Source: Bradyrhizobium liaoningense (lineage in GTDB: Bacteria; Pseudomonadota; Alphaproteobacteria; Rhizobiales; Xanthobacteraceae). From it: a stretch of DNA of 64,000 nucleotides. Made by a program: the position numbers and the translations under genes. Under the pieces are notes generated by a model that did no database searches, was not told the origin of the DNA, and saw nothing but the letters and a program-made list of their open reading frames with translations. This document shows, one piece after another, positions 34,261 through 43,571 of this stretch. Positions within the stretch are counted from its first letter, which is position 1. Each line of letters opens with the position of its first letter. The DNA is taken from contig NZ_JAFCJM010000020.1 in assembly GCF_018130955.1 (NCBI RefSeq), forward strand, positions 1 to 64,000. The letters run 5' to 3'.

Positions 34261-34372
34261 CGTCATGGCCGGGCGTAGCCGTGCGAAGGACGGCGTCGCT
34301 CACGCTCGCCTGTGCCCGGCCATCCAGGTCTATCCAAAAACGTGGATGCCCGGGACAAGCCCGGGCATGATG
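34261..34372. repeat. dispersed intergenic repeat
   Basis: Sequence rich in internal inverted repeats, including TGCCCGGGACAAGCCCGGGCA (34347-34367) and a GGCCGGGC ... GCCCGGCC pair that flanks its first half. It resembles an element I recall between genes in Bradyrhizobium genomes. It lies between the CobW and PsiF genes, convergent, and may work as a terminator. Confidence 0.6.
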
Positions 34373-34420
34373 AGTTCGTGGAGTCATTGTTCGCTAAAGA
34401 GGCAGCGAACTTGCGGCGCC

Positions 34421-34669
34421 TTACGCGCTGGTCGCGCACTTCTTCATAAAACTGTTCTTGGCGGCGCCTGCGAGCGGCTTGCCGTCGGAGCCGACGGCCT
34501 TGGGGGTGCAGGCATCTTCCTTGCACTTCTTCAGGAATGACGTCTTGGCGGCGCCTGCCAGCGGCTTGCCGTCCTTGCCGACCGCCTTGCTCTCGCAGGT
34601 CTCTTGCGCGAATGCCGAGCCGGCCGCGAAGGTGGCAACGACCGCAGCCAGGAAAATCCGCTTCATCAT
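34421..34669 (-). CDS. PsiF repeat family exported protein
   Basis: An 82-residue protein with leader MKRIFLAAVVATFAAGSAFAQ and two PsiF repeats (KAVGKDGKPLAGAAKTSFLK and KAVGSDGKPLAGAAKNSFMK), each followed by Lys-Lys-Cys and preceded by a second Cys, giving four Cys. PsiF of E. coli is phosphate-starvation induced; function unknown. Starts at ATG ATG (34669) behind GGGAGA. Confidence 0.88.
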   Translation of the reverse strand: MMKRIFLAAVVATFAAGSAFAQETCESKAVGKDGKPLAGAAKTSFLKKCKEDACTPKAVGSDGKPLAGAAKNSFMKKCATSA

Positions 34670-34759
34670 GGGTGTCTCCCTAAACCAGAATTGGCGCTTC
34701 GAATTGAACGCGGAATCGTGACGCAATCAAGCAGGATCGTGTGAACACGTCGTTCATAT

Positions 34760-35638
34760 TCATTTCTTCCAACGCTCGACGGCGGCTTGCGCCTTGGTCA
34801 GGACATCGCCGAGCGCGGCCTGATTGGCGCCGACGGACTGCCGGCGCGAGGAGGGCTCGTCGAAACCATGCGTCGCGCCCGGATAGAGCGTGATGTCGAT
34901 CGGGGTGCCGGCAGTCCGCGAGCGCCCGGCGATATCCTGGCATTTCGCCGCCGATACTTCCTCGTCACTGGTGCCATGGAAGATCGCAATGGGGGTGCTC
35001 GTGACGACAGTCTGCTGAAGCAGAGCCTTCACGCCGCAGCCGGGGTAGAACGCCAGCGCGCCGCGAAAGCCCGTGCCTGAGCCCTGCCGGATCATCACGT
35101 TGAGGGCCGTGCTACCGCCGTTCGACCAGCCTTGCAGAAAGACCTGCCCGCTACTGACGTCGCTTCGGCTACGCAAATAGGCGAGCGCGCCTTCGGCATC
35201 GAGCGGACGCACCGTCTTTTCATTGACGTCGTCGCGGTCGGGATCGCCGTGGGTGAAGCGGCCAAAGCCGCGCGCCTTGCCGCGCGGCCCAAAGCTGTCG
35301 GGCAGCAACGCCAGGTAGCCGCGATCGGCCCAGTACCGGCCCCACATGACATTGCGCTTCGACAGCGTCGAGGCGTTGCAGGCCGATGGTGTCTTTGGTG
35401 AGACGAGGGTGCAGTCGGCATTGTGGTTGCTCGAATAGGGCCCGCCGCGGCCGTGCAGCATGACCATGGACGGGTAGGGGCCGGCCGTCTTCGGCTTGAA
35501 GACATAACCGACGATGTCTGTCGTGCCGTCACCGCTGCGGAATGACACCGTCTGGGGTTCGGCGGCGGCGGCAGCGCCGGTGACCAGCCACGCCCCGGCG
35601 GAGAGGCCGATGAAAAGTCGGAACAGGCAAATTGGCAT
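34760..35638 (-). CDS. dienelactone hydrolase family protein, exported
   Basis: A 292-residue alpha/beta hydrolase with leader (about residues 1-26). Seen: the oxyanion loop MLHGRGGPYSSNHN, the nucleophile elbow LQGWSNGGST (Ser172), the acid region FHGTSDEEVSAAKC and the His in YPGATHGFDEP. This is the Ser/Asp/His order of DLH-like enzymes, but with Ser instead of Cys in the elbow. It probably acts on a small ester or lactone in the periplasm. The longer frame up to 35872 has no support. Confidence 0.88.
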   Translation of the reverse strand: MPICLFRLFIGLSAGAWLVTGAAAAAEPQTVSFRSGDGTTDIVGYVFKPKTAGPYPSMVMLHGRGGPYSSNHNADCTLVSPKTPSACNASTLSKRNVMWGRYWADRGYLALLPDSFGPRGKARGFGRFTHGDPDRDDVNEKTVRPLDAEGALAYLRSRSDVSSGQVFLQGWSNGGSTALNVMIRQGSGTGFRGALAFYPGCGVKALLQQTVVTSTPIAIFHGTSDEEVSAAKCQDIAGRSRTAGTPIDITLYPGATHGFDEPSSRRQSVGANQAALGDVLTKAQAAVERWKK

Positions 35639-35787
35639 TGACAGCAGAATCTCCTTGGCGCGCAGGAGACACCGCCGGGAGACAACATTCAACTGCACTT
35701 GCTGCACTGCGCGCTGACCGGCCTGCACAAAGCTGTTAGCCTGCCCAAAAATCCAGGTGAGAAAAATCCAGGTGGAGGAGCACCGTG

Positions 35788-36252
35788 ATGGACGCCGTGA
35801 GCCCGACAGGCCCCCAGACCGCCGATCAGCATTCCCATCTCGTGCAGCCGCAAGGCATGGAATGGCAAACAACGCGTTTTCCCGGCTGCGAGGCCAAGAC
35901 GCTGCTGTTCGACCGCTCCACCGGACTGATGACGGCCCTGATGCGCTTTGCGCCGGGTTCGGTGCTGCCCGACCACGAGCATGTCGGCATCGAGCAGAGC
36001 TACGTGATCGAAGGCGCGCTGGTCGACAAGGAGGGCCCGGCCAAGGGCATCGCCTGCAAGGCCGGTGAGTTCATCTGGCGTGAGGCCGGCAGCCGCCACG
36101 CCGCCTGGTGCCCCGACGGCGCGCTGATCCTGGCGATCTTCCAGGTGCCCAACAAGTTTTTTGAGGCCGACGGTCGTGTGGTGGATGCGTCGGGTCAGGA
36201 CTGGGACGAGACCTGGGGCCACACCGACGCGCAGCGGGCGCGACGGGGCTAG
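35788..36252 (+). CDS. cupin domain protein, ChrR-like
   Basis: A 154-residue protein with a ChrR-type cupin: KTLLFDRSTGLMTALMRFAP, PDHEHVGIEQSYVIEGAL (His-x-His ... Glu) and GEFIWREAGSRHAAWCPDG (His). GGAGGAG lies 7 nt before ATG 35788; a GTG one codon upstream is also possible. Anti-sigma ChrR domains of this kind bind zinc, but no sigma factor is beside it. It may be an enzyme or a sensor. Confidence 0.85.
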   Translation: MDAVSPTGPQTADQHSHLVQPQGMEWQTTRFPGCEAKTLLFDRSTGLMTALMRFAPGSVLPDHEHVGIEQSYVIEGALVDKEGPAKGIACKAGEFIWREAGSRHAAWCPDGALILAIFQVPNKFFEADGRVVDASGQDWDETWGHTDAQRARRG

Positions 36253-36260
36253 CCTTCCTC

Positions 36261-37223
36261 TCAGACGCCGCGCGCGAGCAGGGCCTTGAAATCAGAGCGG
36301 GCGCGCTGCGCCTCGGCGCGCGCGACCTCCGACGTCTCGCCCATGCTGAAATAGCCGTGGATCAGGCCGGGGCCTTCGTGATGCTTGACGCGCACGCCGG
36401 CGGCTTCGAGCGCCCGCGCATAGGCCGCGCCTTCATCGCGCAGCGGATCAAACCAGGCTGTCGTGACCACGGCGGGTGCGACACCCGCGAGTGACGCGGC
36501 ACGCAGCGGCGAGACGCGCCAGTCCGTCGCTTGACCAGGATCCGCAAGATAGTGACCGGCAAACCATTCCATCACCGCGCGTGACAGAAAATAGCCTTCG
36601 GCGTTTTCGCTGCGCGAGGGGAAGCGGGCGTTCTCGCGCGCATCGGCGTAATTGCCGACGGTGTCGGTCGCGGGATAGACGAGAAACTGTCCGGCGAGCT
36701 TGATGCCGGCGTCGCGGCAGGCAATGGCCGTTGCAGCCGCGAGGTTGCCGCCGGCGCTGTCGCCGGCCACCCCGAGCCGTTTTGCATCGCCGCCAAATTC
36801 CGCGACACGGTTGAAAATGTCACGTGTCGCCGCAAAGGCGTCCTCGAACGCGCCTGGGAAGCGCGTCTCCGGCGGCCGCCGGTAGTCCACGGACACGACG
36901 ACCGCGCCGGTCTCGATCGCGAGAAACCGCGCCTGCCGGTCATGCGTTTCGAGATCGCCCGCGACCCAGCCGCCGCCATGGAAGAACACCACCGTCGGTG
37001 CCGGTCCCGAGCCGACGCGATAGACGCGCGCGGGAATCGGCCCTGCACCGCCTTTCACTTCGATATCCCCGACGCTGTCGACGGCCGGCGGCGGCACCGC
37101 CGCGCGCGCGGCAGCGAGTGCACGCAAGGAATCGCGGGCGCTCTGCGGTGTCATGGTCGCGGGGTCGCGCAGCGGCAGCAGCGGAATGATCTGGGCGATG
37201 ACGGGATCGAGCGGTGCAGCCAT
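36261..37223 (-). CDS. alpha/beta hydrolase, HSL (GDXG) family esterase
   Basis: A 320-residue hormone-sensitive-lipase-like esterase. Seen: the oxyanion FFHGGGWVAGD (residues 80-90), the nucleophile GDSAGGN (154-160, Ser156), DPLRDEGAAYARALEAAG (Asp) and EGPGLIHGYFSM (His). This is the full catalytic triad of bacterial lipase family IV. No signal peptide. Ends 8 bp from the cupin gene, convergent. Confidence 0.93.
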   Translation of the reverse strand: MAAPLDPVIAQIIPLLPLRDPATMTPQSARDSLRALAAARAAVPPPAVDSVGDIEVKGGAGPIPARVYRVGSGPAPTVVFFHGGGWVAGDLETHDRQARFLAIETGAVVVSVDYRRPPETRFPGAFEDAFAATRDIFNRVAEFGGDAKRLGVAGDSAGGNLAAATAIACRDAGIKLAGQFLVYPATDTVGNYADARENARFPSRSENAEGYFLSRAVMEWFAGHYLADPGQATDWRVSPLRAASLAGVAPAVVTTAWFDPLRDEGAAYARALEAAGVRVKHHEGPGLIHGYFSMGETSEVARAEAQRARSDFKALLARGV

Positions 37224-37381
37224 GGCTATTCCCTGGATTTCCTAAATTGAGGCTTCTTGGTTTCGATTGGCCGTTAGCATAGATTTCGCGCGCCGCGCCG
37301 GCAATCGGCCGGTCCGTCATGCCCGCGTTGCGTCGATGCAAGTGTCGGGCGGGACGCGCGCAAGGGCAGGGAGCAAGAGAC

Positions 37382-38060
37382 GTGGAATTCGAAGAGCTGG
37401 TGCAGTCGCGTCGCAGCGTGCGCGGTTTCAAGAAGCAGGGCGGTGCCGCGGCCGGTGATCGAGGCGATCATCGATGTCGCCAAGCGTGCGCCGTCCTCGA
37501 TGAACACGCAGCCCTGGCACGTCCACGTGCTCACGGGCGCGCCGCTCGAGGACGTTCGTCGCCGCAACATGGAGGAGATGGTCGCCGGCGCCAAGGTCAA
37601 GCGCGACATCGTCAGCCATGGCGAATATCAGGGCATTCATCGCAGCAGGCAGGTCGACATCGCCAAGAAACTGTTCGGCGCGATGGGGATCGCGCGCGAC
37701 GACAAGCCGATGCGGCAGGATTGGGTGCTGCGCGGCTTCCGCCAGTTCGACGCGCCGGTGTCGCTGGTCCTGACCTACGATCGCGTGCTGGACCCCGGCG
37801 CGGTCTGCCACTTCGATCTCGGAGCGCTCTGCTACGGTATCGTGCTGGCGGCGTGGGATCGCGGGCTCGGCTCGGTCATCAACGGGCAGGGCATCATGCG
37901 CTCCGACATCGTGCGCGAGGTCGCGCGCATCCCCGAAGACGAGGTCATCATGACCTGTGTCGCGATGGGATATCCCGACGATACGTTTGCCGCGAACGCG
38001 GTGCGCTCCGATCGCGAAGATAACCGAGAGTTCGTGCGCTACGTCGGGTTTGCCGATTAG
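37382..38060 (+). pseudogene. nitroreductase family protein, frameshifted after residue 19
   Basis: The family start VEFEELVQSRRSVRGFKKQ (FMN-binding Arg-Arg-Ser) is at GTG 37382, with GGGAG upstream. The rest, PRPVIEAIIDVAKRAPSSMNTQPWHVHVLT and onward (205 residues from 37443), is in the next frame. One extra base near 37438-37441 (GGGCGGTG) breaks it. The remaining part is intact to DREDNREFVRYVGF, so the break is recent or a sequence error. A GTG at 37443 could restart translation but would lack part of the FMN site. Confidence 0.8.
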
Positions 38061-38312
38061 CGCCGTCGTTGCGCAACGAATCATGTGCAGGCTTGTTCGA
38101 ACGCAGGAAAGATAATTCCGATTTCGAGATGCGTCGCGTTGCTGACGATGGCTCGCCGTTCGAGCGCCCGCAATTCCACGGCGTTGCCTTAGCCGTTCGG
38201 AGCATTTGATACCGACCAAGGTCGTAGGCCGCACCAATCATAACTGAATGGCAATACCGAGCGCGTAGGCGTCGTGGCCAGAGGCGCAGCAGGCGTCGCT
38301 TGGGGTATTCCG

Positions 38313-40334
38313 ATGCTTTCTTCTCTTTTCAAGGCAAATCATAAGCAGCCGACCGTTTCCATCGTTCCCGACGTTCACGACGAGCCCCCGGCCGTTCGCG
38401 CGGCTTGCGCGATCCGCGTGCTGGAGTGCGACGACCGGCTGAACACGATCTCCCCTGAGGATTTCATCTTCGACGGCGTTCACGCGCCGCTGGCGATCGC
38501 ATTCGTCTCACCGCACACCGACTTTGCGCGCGTGACCTCGTCGCTGCAGCGGCTGGCCGGCACGACGCCGGTCATCACGGTCTCGACGGCCGGCGAGCTG
38601 TGCTCGGCAGGCCAATCCCTCTACAAGCCGACCGGCACGACTTGGTCGTCCGTCGTCGTGCAGGTCTTCCCGCCGGATCTTCTGCAAGCGATCAGCATCC
38701 ACAGCATACCCCTGCACAACTCGGACATTCGCAGCGGGCAGCCCGGCACGGCGCACGAAGCGCGCATCGATGCGATTGCCCGCGACGTCGCCTCGATCAG
38801 GACGCCTTTCGCGATCGACGTGCGTGACACGATTGCGCTCGCCATCGTCGACGGCGTGTCGGCCTCGGAGAGCTATCTGATGGAGGCCGTGTATCGGGCC
38901 GGCAAATTCCCGTGCGCCTTTGTGGGTGGCTCTGCCGGCGGCAAGCTCGATTTCAAGAACACCTACCTGAGCGACGGCCGCAAGATTCTCGAGAATCACG
39001 CCGTCGTCATCTTCATGAAGCTTGCGCCGGGTCGCGCCTACAGCGTGTTCAAGACGCAGAACTTCAAGAAGACGGGCAAATCCTTCGTCGTGATGGGCGC
39101 CGATCCCGACCGGCGCACGGCATCGGGCGTGATGGATGTTTCGGCGAACGAGATCCGGCCGTTCGCCGCCGTGCTCGCGGAGGCGCTGAACACGACGCCC
39201 GCGAACGTGATGTCGAAGATGTCGCGCTACTCGTTCGGCATCGAGGTCGGCGGGGACCTGTTCGTGCGCTCGGTCGCCGGCATCGATGCCGAGACGGGCG
39301 TGATCTCGTTCTTCTGCGACGTCAATTCGGGCGATCGGCTCGAGCTACTGGAAGCAACCGATTTCGTCGATCAGACGCGGCGCGATCTCGAGGCCTTCCT
39401 GCGGGACAAGCCGCCTCCGATCGGAGCGATCCTGAACGACTGCATCCTGCGGCGTCTCAACAACGAGGCACAGTTGCGCAGCATGAGCGGCCTATGGCCG
39501 ATGCCGGTTGCGGGCTTTTCGACCTTCGGCGAGCTGTTCGGCATCAACATCAACCAGACGCTGACGGCGATTGTGTTCTTCGATGTCAGGCAAGAGCCGC
39601 TGTCCGATCCCTTCATCGAGATGTTCCCGATCCACTACGCGCATTTCGTCGAGTATTTTACCCGTGCCTATCTCAACCGCATGGTGATGTTGAACCGCAT
39701 CAAGGACGACATCGTCCGGCGGCTGACGGACTATCTGGGCGCAAGCGCCGCGCTCAGCGGCAAGGTCGAAGGCGCGATCCGGCGGACCGCGTCCATCAGC
39801 ACCATGGTGGAGCAGATTCGCGCGGTCATCACGGCGAACGCGCAGTCGGCAGCGAAGGCCACCGACACCACCGCGCTGTCGCAGGAGTTTGCCGGCCTCA
39901 CGCAGTCCATGAACGGGTTGCGCGATATCTTGAAGATCATCGATACGATCGCAGGCCAGACCAATCTCCTGGCGCTGAACGCGACCATCGAGTCGGCGCG
40001 GGCCGGCGAGGCGGGTCGCGGCTTCTCGGTGGTGGCGACCGAGGTGAAAAAGCTCGCCCAGGACACAAGAAGCAGCCTGACGCGCACGCACACCTCGATT
40101 GGAGGCATGGAGACCTCAATCGAGTCGCTTGGCAGCAACATCACCGCGACCCGCGATCAGCTGATCCGGACCCAGGAAGGCTTCGACGGCATCGTGACTC
40201 AGATCGAGGAGATGTTCAAGAATCTCCAGACGATCAACACGGTGCTCGCGGGTCTCGAGACATTCGTGCGCGACCGCAACGGGGCGTTGACCAGCGCCAT
40301 GCACGATATCGAGACGCTGAAGCGGATCGGGTAG
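38313..40334 (+). CDS. cytosolic FIST-domain methyl-accepting chemotaxis protein
   Basis: A 673-residue receptor without membrane helices. Residues about 35-235 are FIST N ([52 protein letters not shown]), 240-395 FIST C ([37 protein letters not shown]). The C-terminal part (about 470-660) is an MCP signalling hairpin ([36 protein letters not shown]). FIST domains are thought to bind small ligands such as amino acids. Start at 38313 (MLSSLFK); GTG 38274 possible. It begins a block of c-di-GMP and chemotaxis genes. Confidence 0.92.
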   Translation: MLSSLFKANHKQPTVSIVPDVHDEPPAVRAACAIRVLECDDRLNTISPEDFIFDGVHAPLAIAFVSPHTDFARVTSSLQRLAGTTPVITVSTAGELCSAGQSLYKPTGTTWSSVVVQVFPPDLLQAISIHSIPLHNSDIRSGQPGTAHEARIDAIARDVASIRTPFAIDVRDTIALAIVDGVSASESYLMEAVYRAGKFPCAFVGGSAGGKLDFKNTYLSDGRKILENHAVVIFMKLAPGRAYSVFKTQNFKKTGKSFVVMGADPDRRTASGVMDVSANEIRPFAAVLAEALNTTPANVMSKMSRYSFGIEVGGDLFVRSVAGIDAETGVISFFCDVNSGDRLELLEATDFVDQTRRDLEAFLRDKPPPIGAILNDCILRRLNNEAQLRSMSGLWPMPVAGFSTFGELFGININQTLTAIVFFDVRQEPLSDPFIEMFPIHYAHFVEYFTRAYLNRMVMLNRIKDDIVRRLTDYLGASAALSGKVEGAIRRTASISTMVEQIRAVITANAQSAAKATDTTALSQEFAGLTQSMNGLRDILKIIDTIAGQTNLLALNATIESARAGEAGRGFSVVATEVKKLAQDTRSSLTRTHTSIGGMETSIESLGSNITATRDQLIRTQEGFDGIVTQIEEMFKNLQTINTVLAGLETFVRDRNGALTSAMHDIETLKRIG

Positions 40335-40458
40335 GCCGGTACGCTCCGCTGTCCGATAAAATTCGGTGACGACGCGTGAGTTGGGTCTTGCAATCTCTTC
40401 GCATCAGCAGGAACAATACAGCTCCCAAGAGGGTTGTTGCTGGCGCGAGGGATTTAAT

Positions 40459-40662
40459 ATGCGGCGGCTGGCTAGCCTGGTTCGATGGTTCTTCGGGCCA
40501 CGTGTGCGGCGTCCGGTAGAGGACGATCCCAGCCTGCCTTTCACACCCGACGAGTTCGGCCGCCTGATCCGCTCTGGCAGACACGAAGACATGAAGCGGT
40601 TGGCGGACGGGCTGGCGTCTCAGTCGATGCTGCGCCGATCCAGATACCGCGCCACGCACTGA
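40459..40662 (+). CDS. small hypothetical basic protein (67 aa)
   Basis: A 67-residue basic protein starting MRRLASLVRWFFGPRVRRP, with GAGGG 7 nt upstream. The N-terminus is amphipathic and might touch the membrane; the rest (DEFGRLIRSGRHEDMKRLAD) is helical. It lies between the FIST-MCP and the HD-GYP gene, convergent with the latter. No family recognised. Confidence 0.55.
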   Translation: MRRLASLVRWFFGPRVRRPVEDDPSLPFTPDEFGRLIRSGRHEDMKRLADGLASQSMLRRSRYRATH

Positions 40663-40677
40663 TCGGCGCGATACCGA

Positions 40678-41736
40678 TCACCGCGTCAGGGCCACTGGCT
40701 TGAACGACGCGACCAGCGCCTTCTCCAGTTTTCCGTTCATCCCGCAGAGAATGTCGTAGGCCTCCTTGCGCGGCATCGTCGGCCTGTAGGGCCGGTGCTC
40801 GATCAGGGCCGCGAAGATGTCGGAGATGGTGAGGATGCGAACGATATCGGTGATGCTCTCGGCGCAGAGCGCATCCGGATAGCCGCTGCCGTCGAGAAAT
40901 TCATGATGATGCCTGACGGCGTCGAGGATCTCGGGCGAGATGTCTTTGTGGTCCTTCAGAAAATCAAATCCCGCGGCGGGATGTGTTTCGATCAGCGCGC
41001 GTTCTTGCGCGTCGAGACGTCCGGGCTTGTCGAGGATCGCCAGCGGAATCCTGGCCTTGCCGATGTCGTGGAACATGGCGGCCGTGCAGAGCCGCTCGAC
41101 GTCGGCTTTCCGTACTCCAAGGCTCAGGCCAAAGTCGATCGCGATACCCGTCACCAGCAGGCAATGCTGATAGGTTCCCTCATGATGGCGCCGCACGGTC
41201 GTGAGCCATTCGGACAAGCCATGCTCGGAAATGCGGGCCGCGATCTTGCGGCCGGCCTCCCTGGTGCCGTCGATATCGATCGCCTCGCCCAGCATGAGCG
41301 AGGTGAACATGGATGCGATGGCGGTAGCCCCGGTTTCGGCGGCGTCGTCCGACCGCGGGGGGTGGCCTGACGATCCGGCTTCCGCCTCGGCCGGATCGCT
41401 CAATGCAGCCAGCAGCCTGATGCGGTCGATCGTTCCAGGAAGCACGAGCGTTGCGCCGAGGGCGTAAGCCTGCGAGATGCTGTGGTGGGAGTATTGCTCG
41501 ACGATGAAGATGCGCTTGGCCGCCTTGGCGAAGCGGGAGGCGCGCCTCTTCAGCGCCGCGATGTTCTCGACCGCACGCAAATCGGCGCGCACCACAACGG
41601 CAAGCGGGGTGTGGGGAAGCTTTGCCTCGGCGTCGAGCCGTTCGCCGGCGACGGTGAATCTGCGTCCCAGGATCGAGCAAACGCCCGTCAGCTTGTCCGA
41701 GCTGTCGGCCAGCACGTGCACAAAGGCGTTCGCCAT
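40678..41736 (-). CDS. HD-GYP domain protein with receiver-like N-terminus
   Basis: A 352-residue signalling protein. Residues 5-115 resemble a receiver domain (FVHVLADSSDKLTGVCSILG, AVVVRADLRAVENIA) but I see no clear phosphorylatable Asp pocket, so it may be a pseudo-receiver. Residues 150-345 are HD-GYP: MFHDIGKARIP (HD at 223-224) and HHHEFLDGSGYP (276-287). HD-GYP enzymes cleave cyclic di-GMP. Start at 41736; 41796 is also open. Followed on the same strand, upstream, by PilZ and DUF2336 genes. Confidence 0.9.
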   Translation of the reverse strand: MANAFVHVLADSSDKLTGVCSILGRRFTVAGERLDAEAKLPHTPLAVVVRADLRAVENIAALKRRASRFAKAAKRIFIVEQYSHHSISQAYALGATLVLPGTIDRIRLLAALSDPAEAEAGSSGHPPRSDDAAETGATAIASMFTSLMLGEAIDIDGTREAGRKIAARISEHGLSEWLTTVRRHHEGTYQHCLLVTGIAIDFGLSLGVRKADVERLCTAAMFHDIGKARIPLAILDKPGRLDAQERALIETHPAAGFDFLKDHKDISPEILDAVRHHHEFLDGSGYPDALCAESITDIVRILTISDIFAALIEHRPYRPTMPRKEAYDILCGMNGKLEKALVASFKPVALTR

Positions 41737-41842
41737 CGCCGCATCCCGGGTGCCGTCGCGATTTTCGGCGTGCCTGACTGGCCTTGCATTCTGCACGAGT
41801 CGTCTAGGTTCTGTTGGAGTTCAAAGTGATCCGGTGTGTGTC

Positions 41843-42178
41843 TTATTTGCTCGCCGCCGGCTTCTGCTGCGCCGTGGCCAACGGTGCGGCTGCCTTCTGG
41901 CCCTTCTTGTTCGCGAGGATGAAGTGAACGCCCGCTGTGGTGCCGTCGATCCAGACCAGCTCGCAGCGCCGGTAGGCCAGTCCTGTCGACGACAGCACCA
42001 GGAAGAACTCTTTGGCCTGGAGCACGTCGAGGGTTCCTTCGACTTCGACCTTGGCGCCGGTGTCCGAGATGTCGAGCAGGACGCAACTACGTCGCCACGT
42101 TCCATCCGAGCCCATCAAATTGACGGGCTGGCGGTGATCCATGCGCACCCGAAGCGCTTTGCGATTATCGAATCTCAT
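41843..42178 (-). CDS. PilZ domain protein
   Basis: A 111-residue protein with a PilZ domain, a c-di-GMP receptor fold. Seen: MRFDNRKALRVRMDHRQP (RxxxR-type motif; here RKALR), VLLDISDTGAKVEVEG (D/NxSxxG) and ELVWIDGTTAGVHFIL. A Lys/Ala-rich tail follows. It overlaps the DUF2336 gene by 4 nt (ATGA). The HD-GYP gene lies 106 bp downstream. Start 42178 is the coupled ATG; the frame is open further upstream without support. Confidence 0.9.
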   Translation of the reverse strand: MRFDNRKALRVRMDHRQPVNLMGSDGTWRRSCVLLDISDTGAKVEVEGTLDVLQAKEFFLVLSSTGLAYRRCELVWIDGTTAGVHFILANKKGQKAAAPLATAQQKPAASK

Positions 42179-43281
42179 CGGCCGCCCTCCGATCTTGCAA
42201 CTTTGCCGTCCTTGGACGCAGCTCCCGCGCCGGCGGCCATTTCGCCCCAGCGGACCGCCCATTGGCTGGTCGAGAGGTACAGCGTCTCGAATAATTGCTG
42301 GGCGCGTTCGCGCTCGTCGAAGGAGAGCCGCGAGCCGCCGCGATTGCTGAGAATGGCAAGTGTGGTCTGCCAGTTCAGGCGGGACGCCCGGCAGGCCATT
42401 ACCAGGCCTTCGCAATCTTTGTCCGCAACGACCGTTTCGATGATGTCGATCGGGGCTCCCGACAGAACTGACAATGCGGTCAGCAAGTTTGCGGTCTCGC
42501 CGCGGATGGCGAAGCGGTTCACGGCGGAGTCGTTCAGCTTGCCGATGCGGTTGAGCGCAACGATCTGGGGGCGCGCATCCGCATAGTCGGCGGCGCACGG
42601 CCGGCCACCAGTCCTTGCCGAGCCGCCAGTCTCGATGGACGTGGCCGCGCTCTGCACGCTCGCTGCCGCCTCCGGCGATGCCGCCGCGAGCAGTTTTCGG
42701 ACCACCATGTCGGGGACGTGCGGTCTCAGCACCAGTTCCTTCGTGAGCTCGCCGTCATGCTCGGCCCGGGCCGCCAGGATCGCAAAGGCGGCGTCGGACA
42801 GTTGGGCGCCCTGGTTCCTGGCGATCGCGAGGCAAACCTTCTTGCCGCCGCGCTTGGCCAGGATATCGGCGAGCGCTTTCTCGATTTTGCGCCGGCCCGA
42901 GATTGCGAGGAGATGCTGCTCGCCGCGCGCCGAGGCGATCGCTTCCAGATCGTCCTGCGTGAGAAGCGGCGAGTTCCGCAGGACGGGGGCAGCGACCGCG
43001 GGATCCTCATGAGCGGCAAGACGTCGCAGCATCTTCTTAGGGCCGATCTTCAGGTCGGCAAGCGAGACGCTGAGTGGAACCAGCGCATCGGGCGCGATGC
43101 GTTCCATCAGGTGGAGGAGGATATCGTCAAGAAGACTGACCTGTCGCTCTTTGAGCCGATCCTGGCTTGCAACGAGCAACGAAGTGGTCTGCTCGAGGAT
43201 GAGGAGGCAGCGTTCGGGCGGGCAGGCCGCGATCGCATCCTCCAGCTCGACGACAATATCCGCAGGCGAAATCGCGCGCAT
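42175..43281 (-). CDS. DUF2336 domain protein
   Basis: A 368-residue helical protein with the DUF2336 pattern (DDILLHLMERIAPDALVPLS, SPLLTQDDLEAIASARGEQH, LLAISGRRKIEKALADILAK). DUF2336 proteins are common next to PilZ and HD-GYP proteins in alphaproteobacteria and are thought to act in signalling. No signal peptide or membrane segment. It is the first gene of the DUF2336-PilZ pair. Confidence 0.88.
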   Translation of the reverse strand: MRAISPADIVVELEDAIAACPPERCLLILEQTTSLLVASQDRLKERQVSLLDDILLHLMERIAPDALVPLSVSLADLKIGPKKMLRRLAAHEDPAVAAPVLRNSPLLTQDDLEAIASARGEQHLLAISGRRKIEKALADILAKRGGKKVCLAIARNQGAQLSDAAFAILAARAEHDGELTKELVLRPHVPDMVVRKLLAAASPEAAASVQSAATSIETGGSARTGGRPCAADYADARPQIVALNRIGKLNDSAVNRFAIRGETANLLTALSVLSGAPIDIIETVVADKDCEGLVMACRASRLNWQTTLAILSNRGGSRLSFDERERAQQLFETLYLSTSQWAVRWGEMAAGAGAASKDGKVARSEGGR

Positions 43282-43571
43282 GGCGGGCCTGGTAAACTCT
43301 GAAAAAGCACTACGTTCTAACGGTTCAATTGCGCGCCAAAGTTGTTAACATGAGTTATAGATTTGAGTCGTTCGGGTATTTCAGCGCCGGAAAAGACTAT
43401 CGAAATTTGGCAGATCACGCCGTCTGCAGTTGTTCTTTCGATTTTATGCATTGCAACGAGCATATGTGAGCCGACGGATTGGCTCACGGGGATCGCCAGC
43501 AGGGAGGGAAATAGCGCCGGCTATTTGTCGGACGCGCGTCATTTAATCACGCGCCATTTTCAAGAAGTTCC

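Noticed and set aside
38912-40369. 485-codon frame overlapping the FIST-MCP gene in another frame
   Set aside because: No motif; the FIST-MCP frame carries all conserved elements.
43282-43571. AT-richer gap before the AraC gene as a possible small gene
   Set aside because: The open frame at 43363-43710 overlaps the AraC start in another frame and has no ribosome-binding site.
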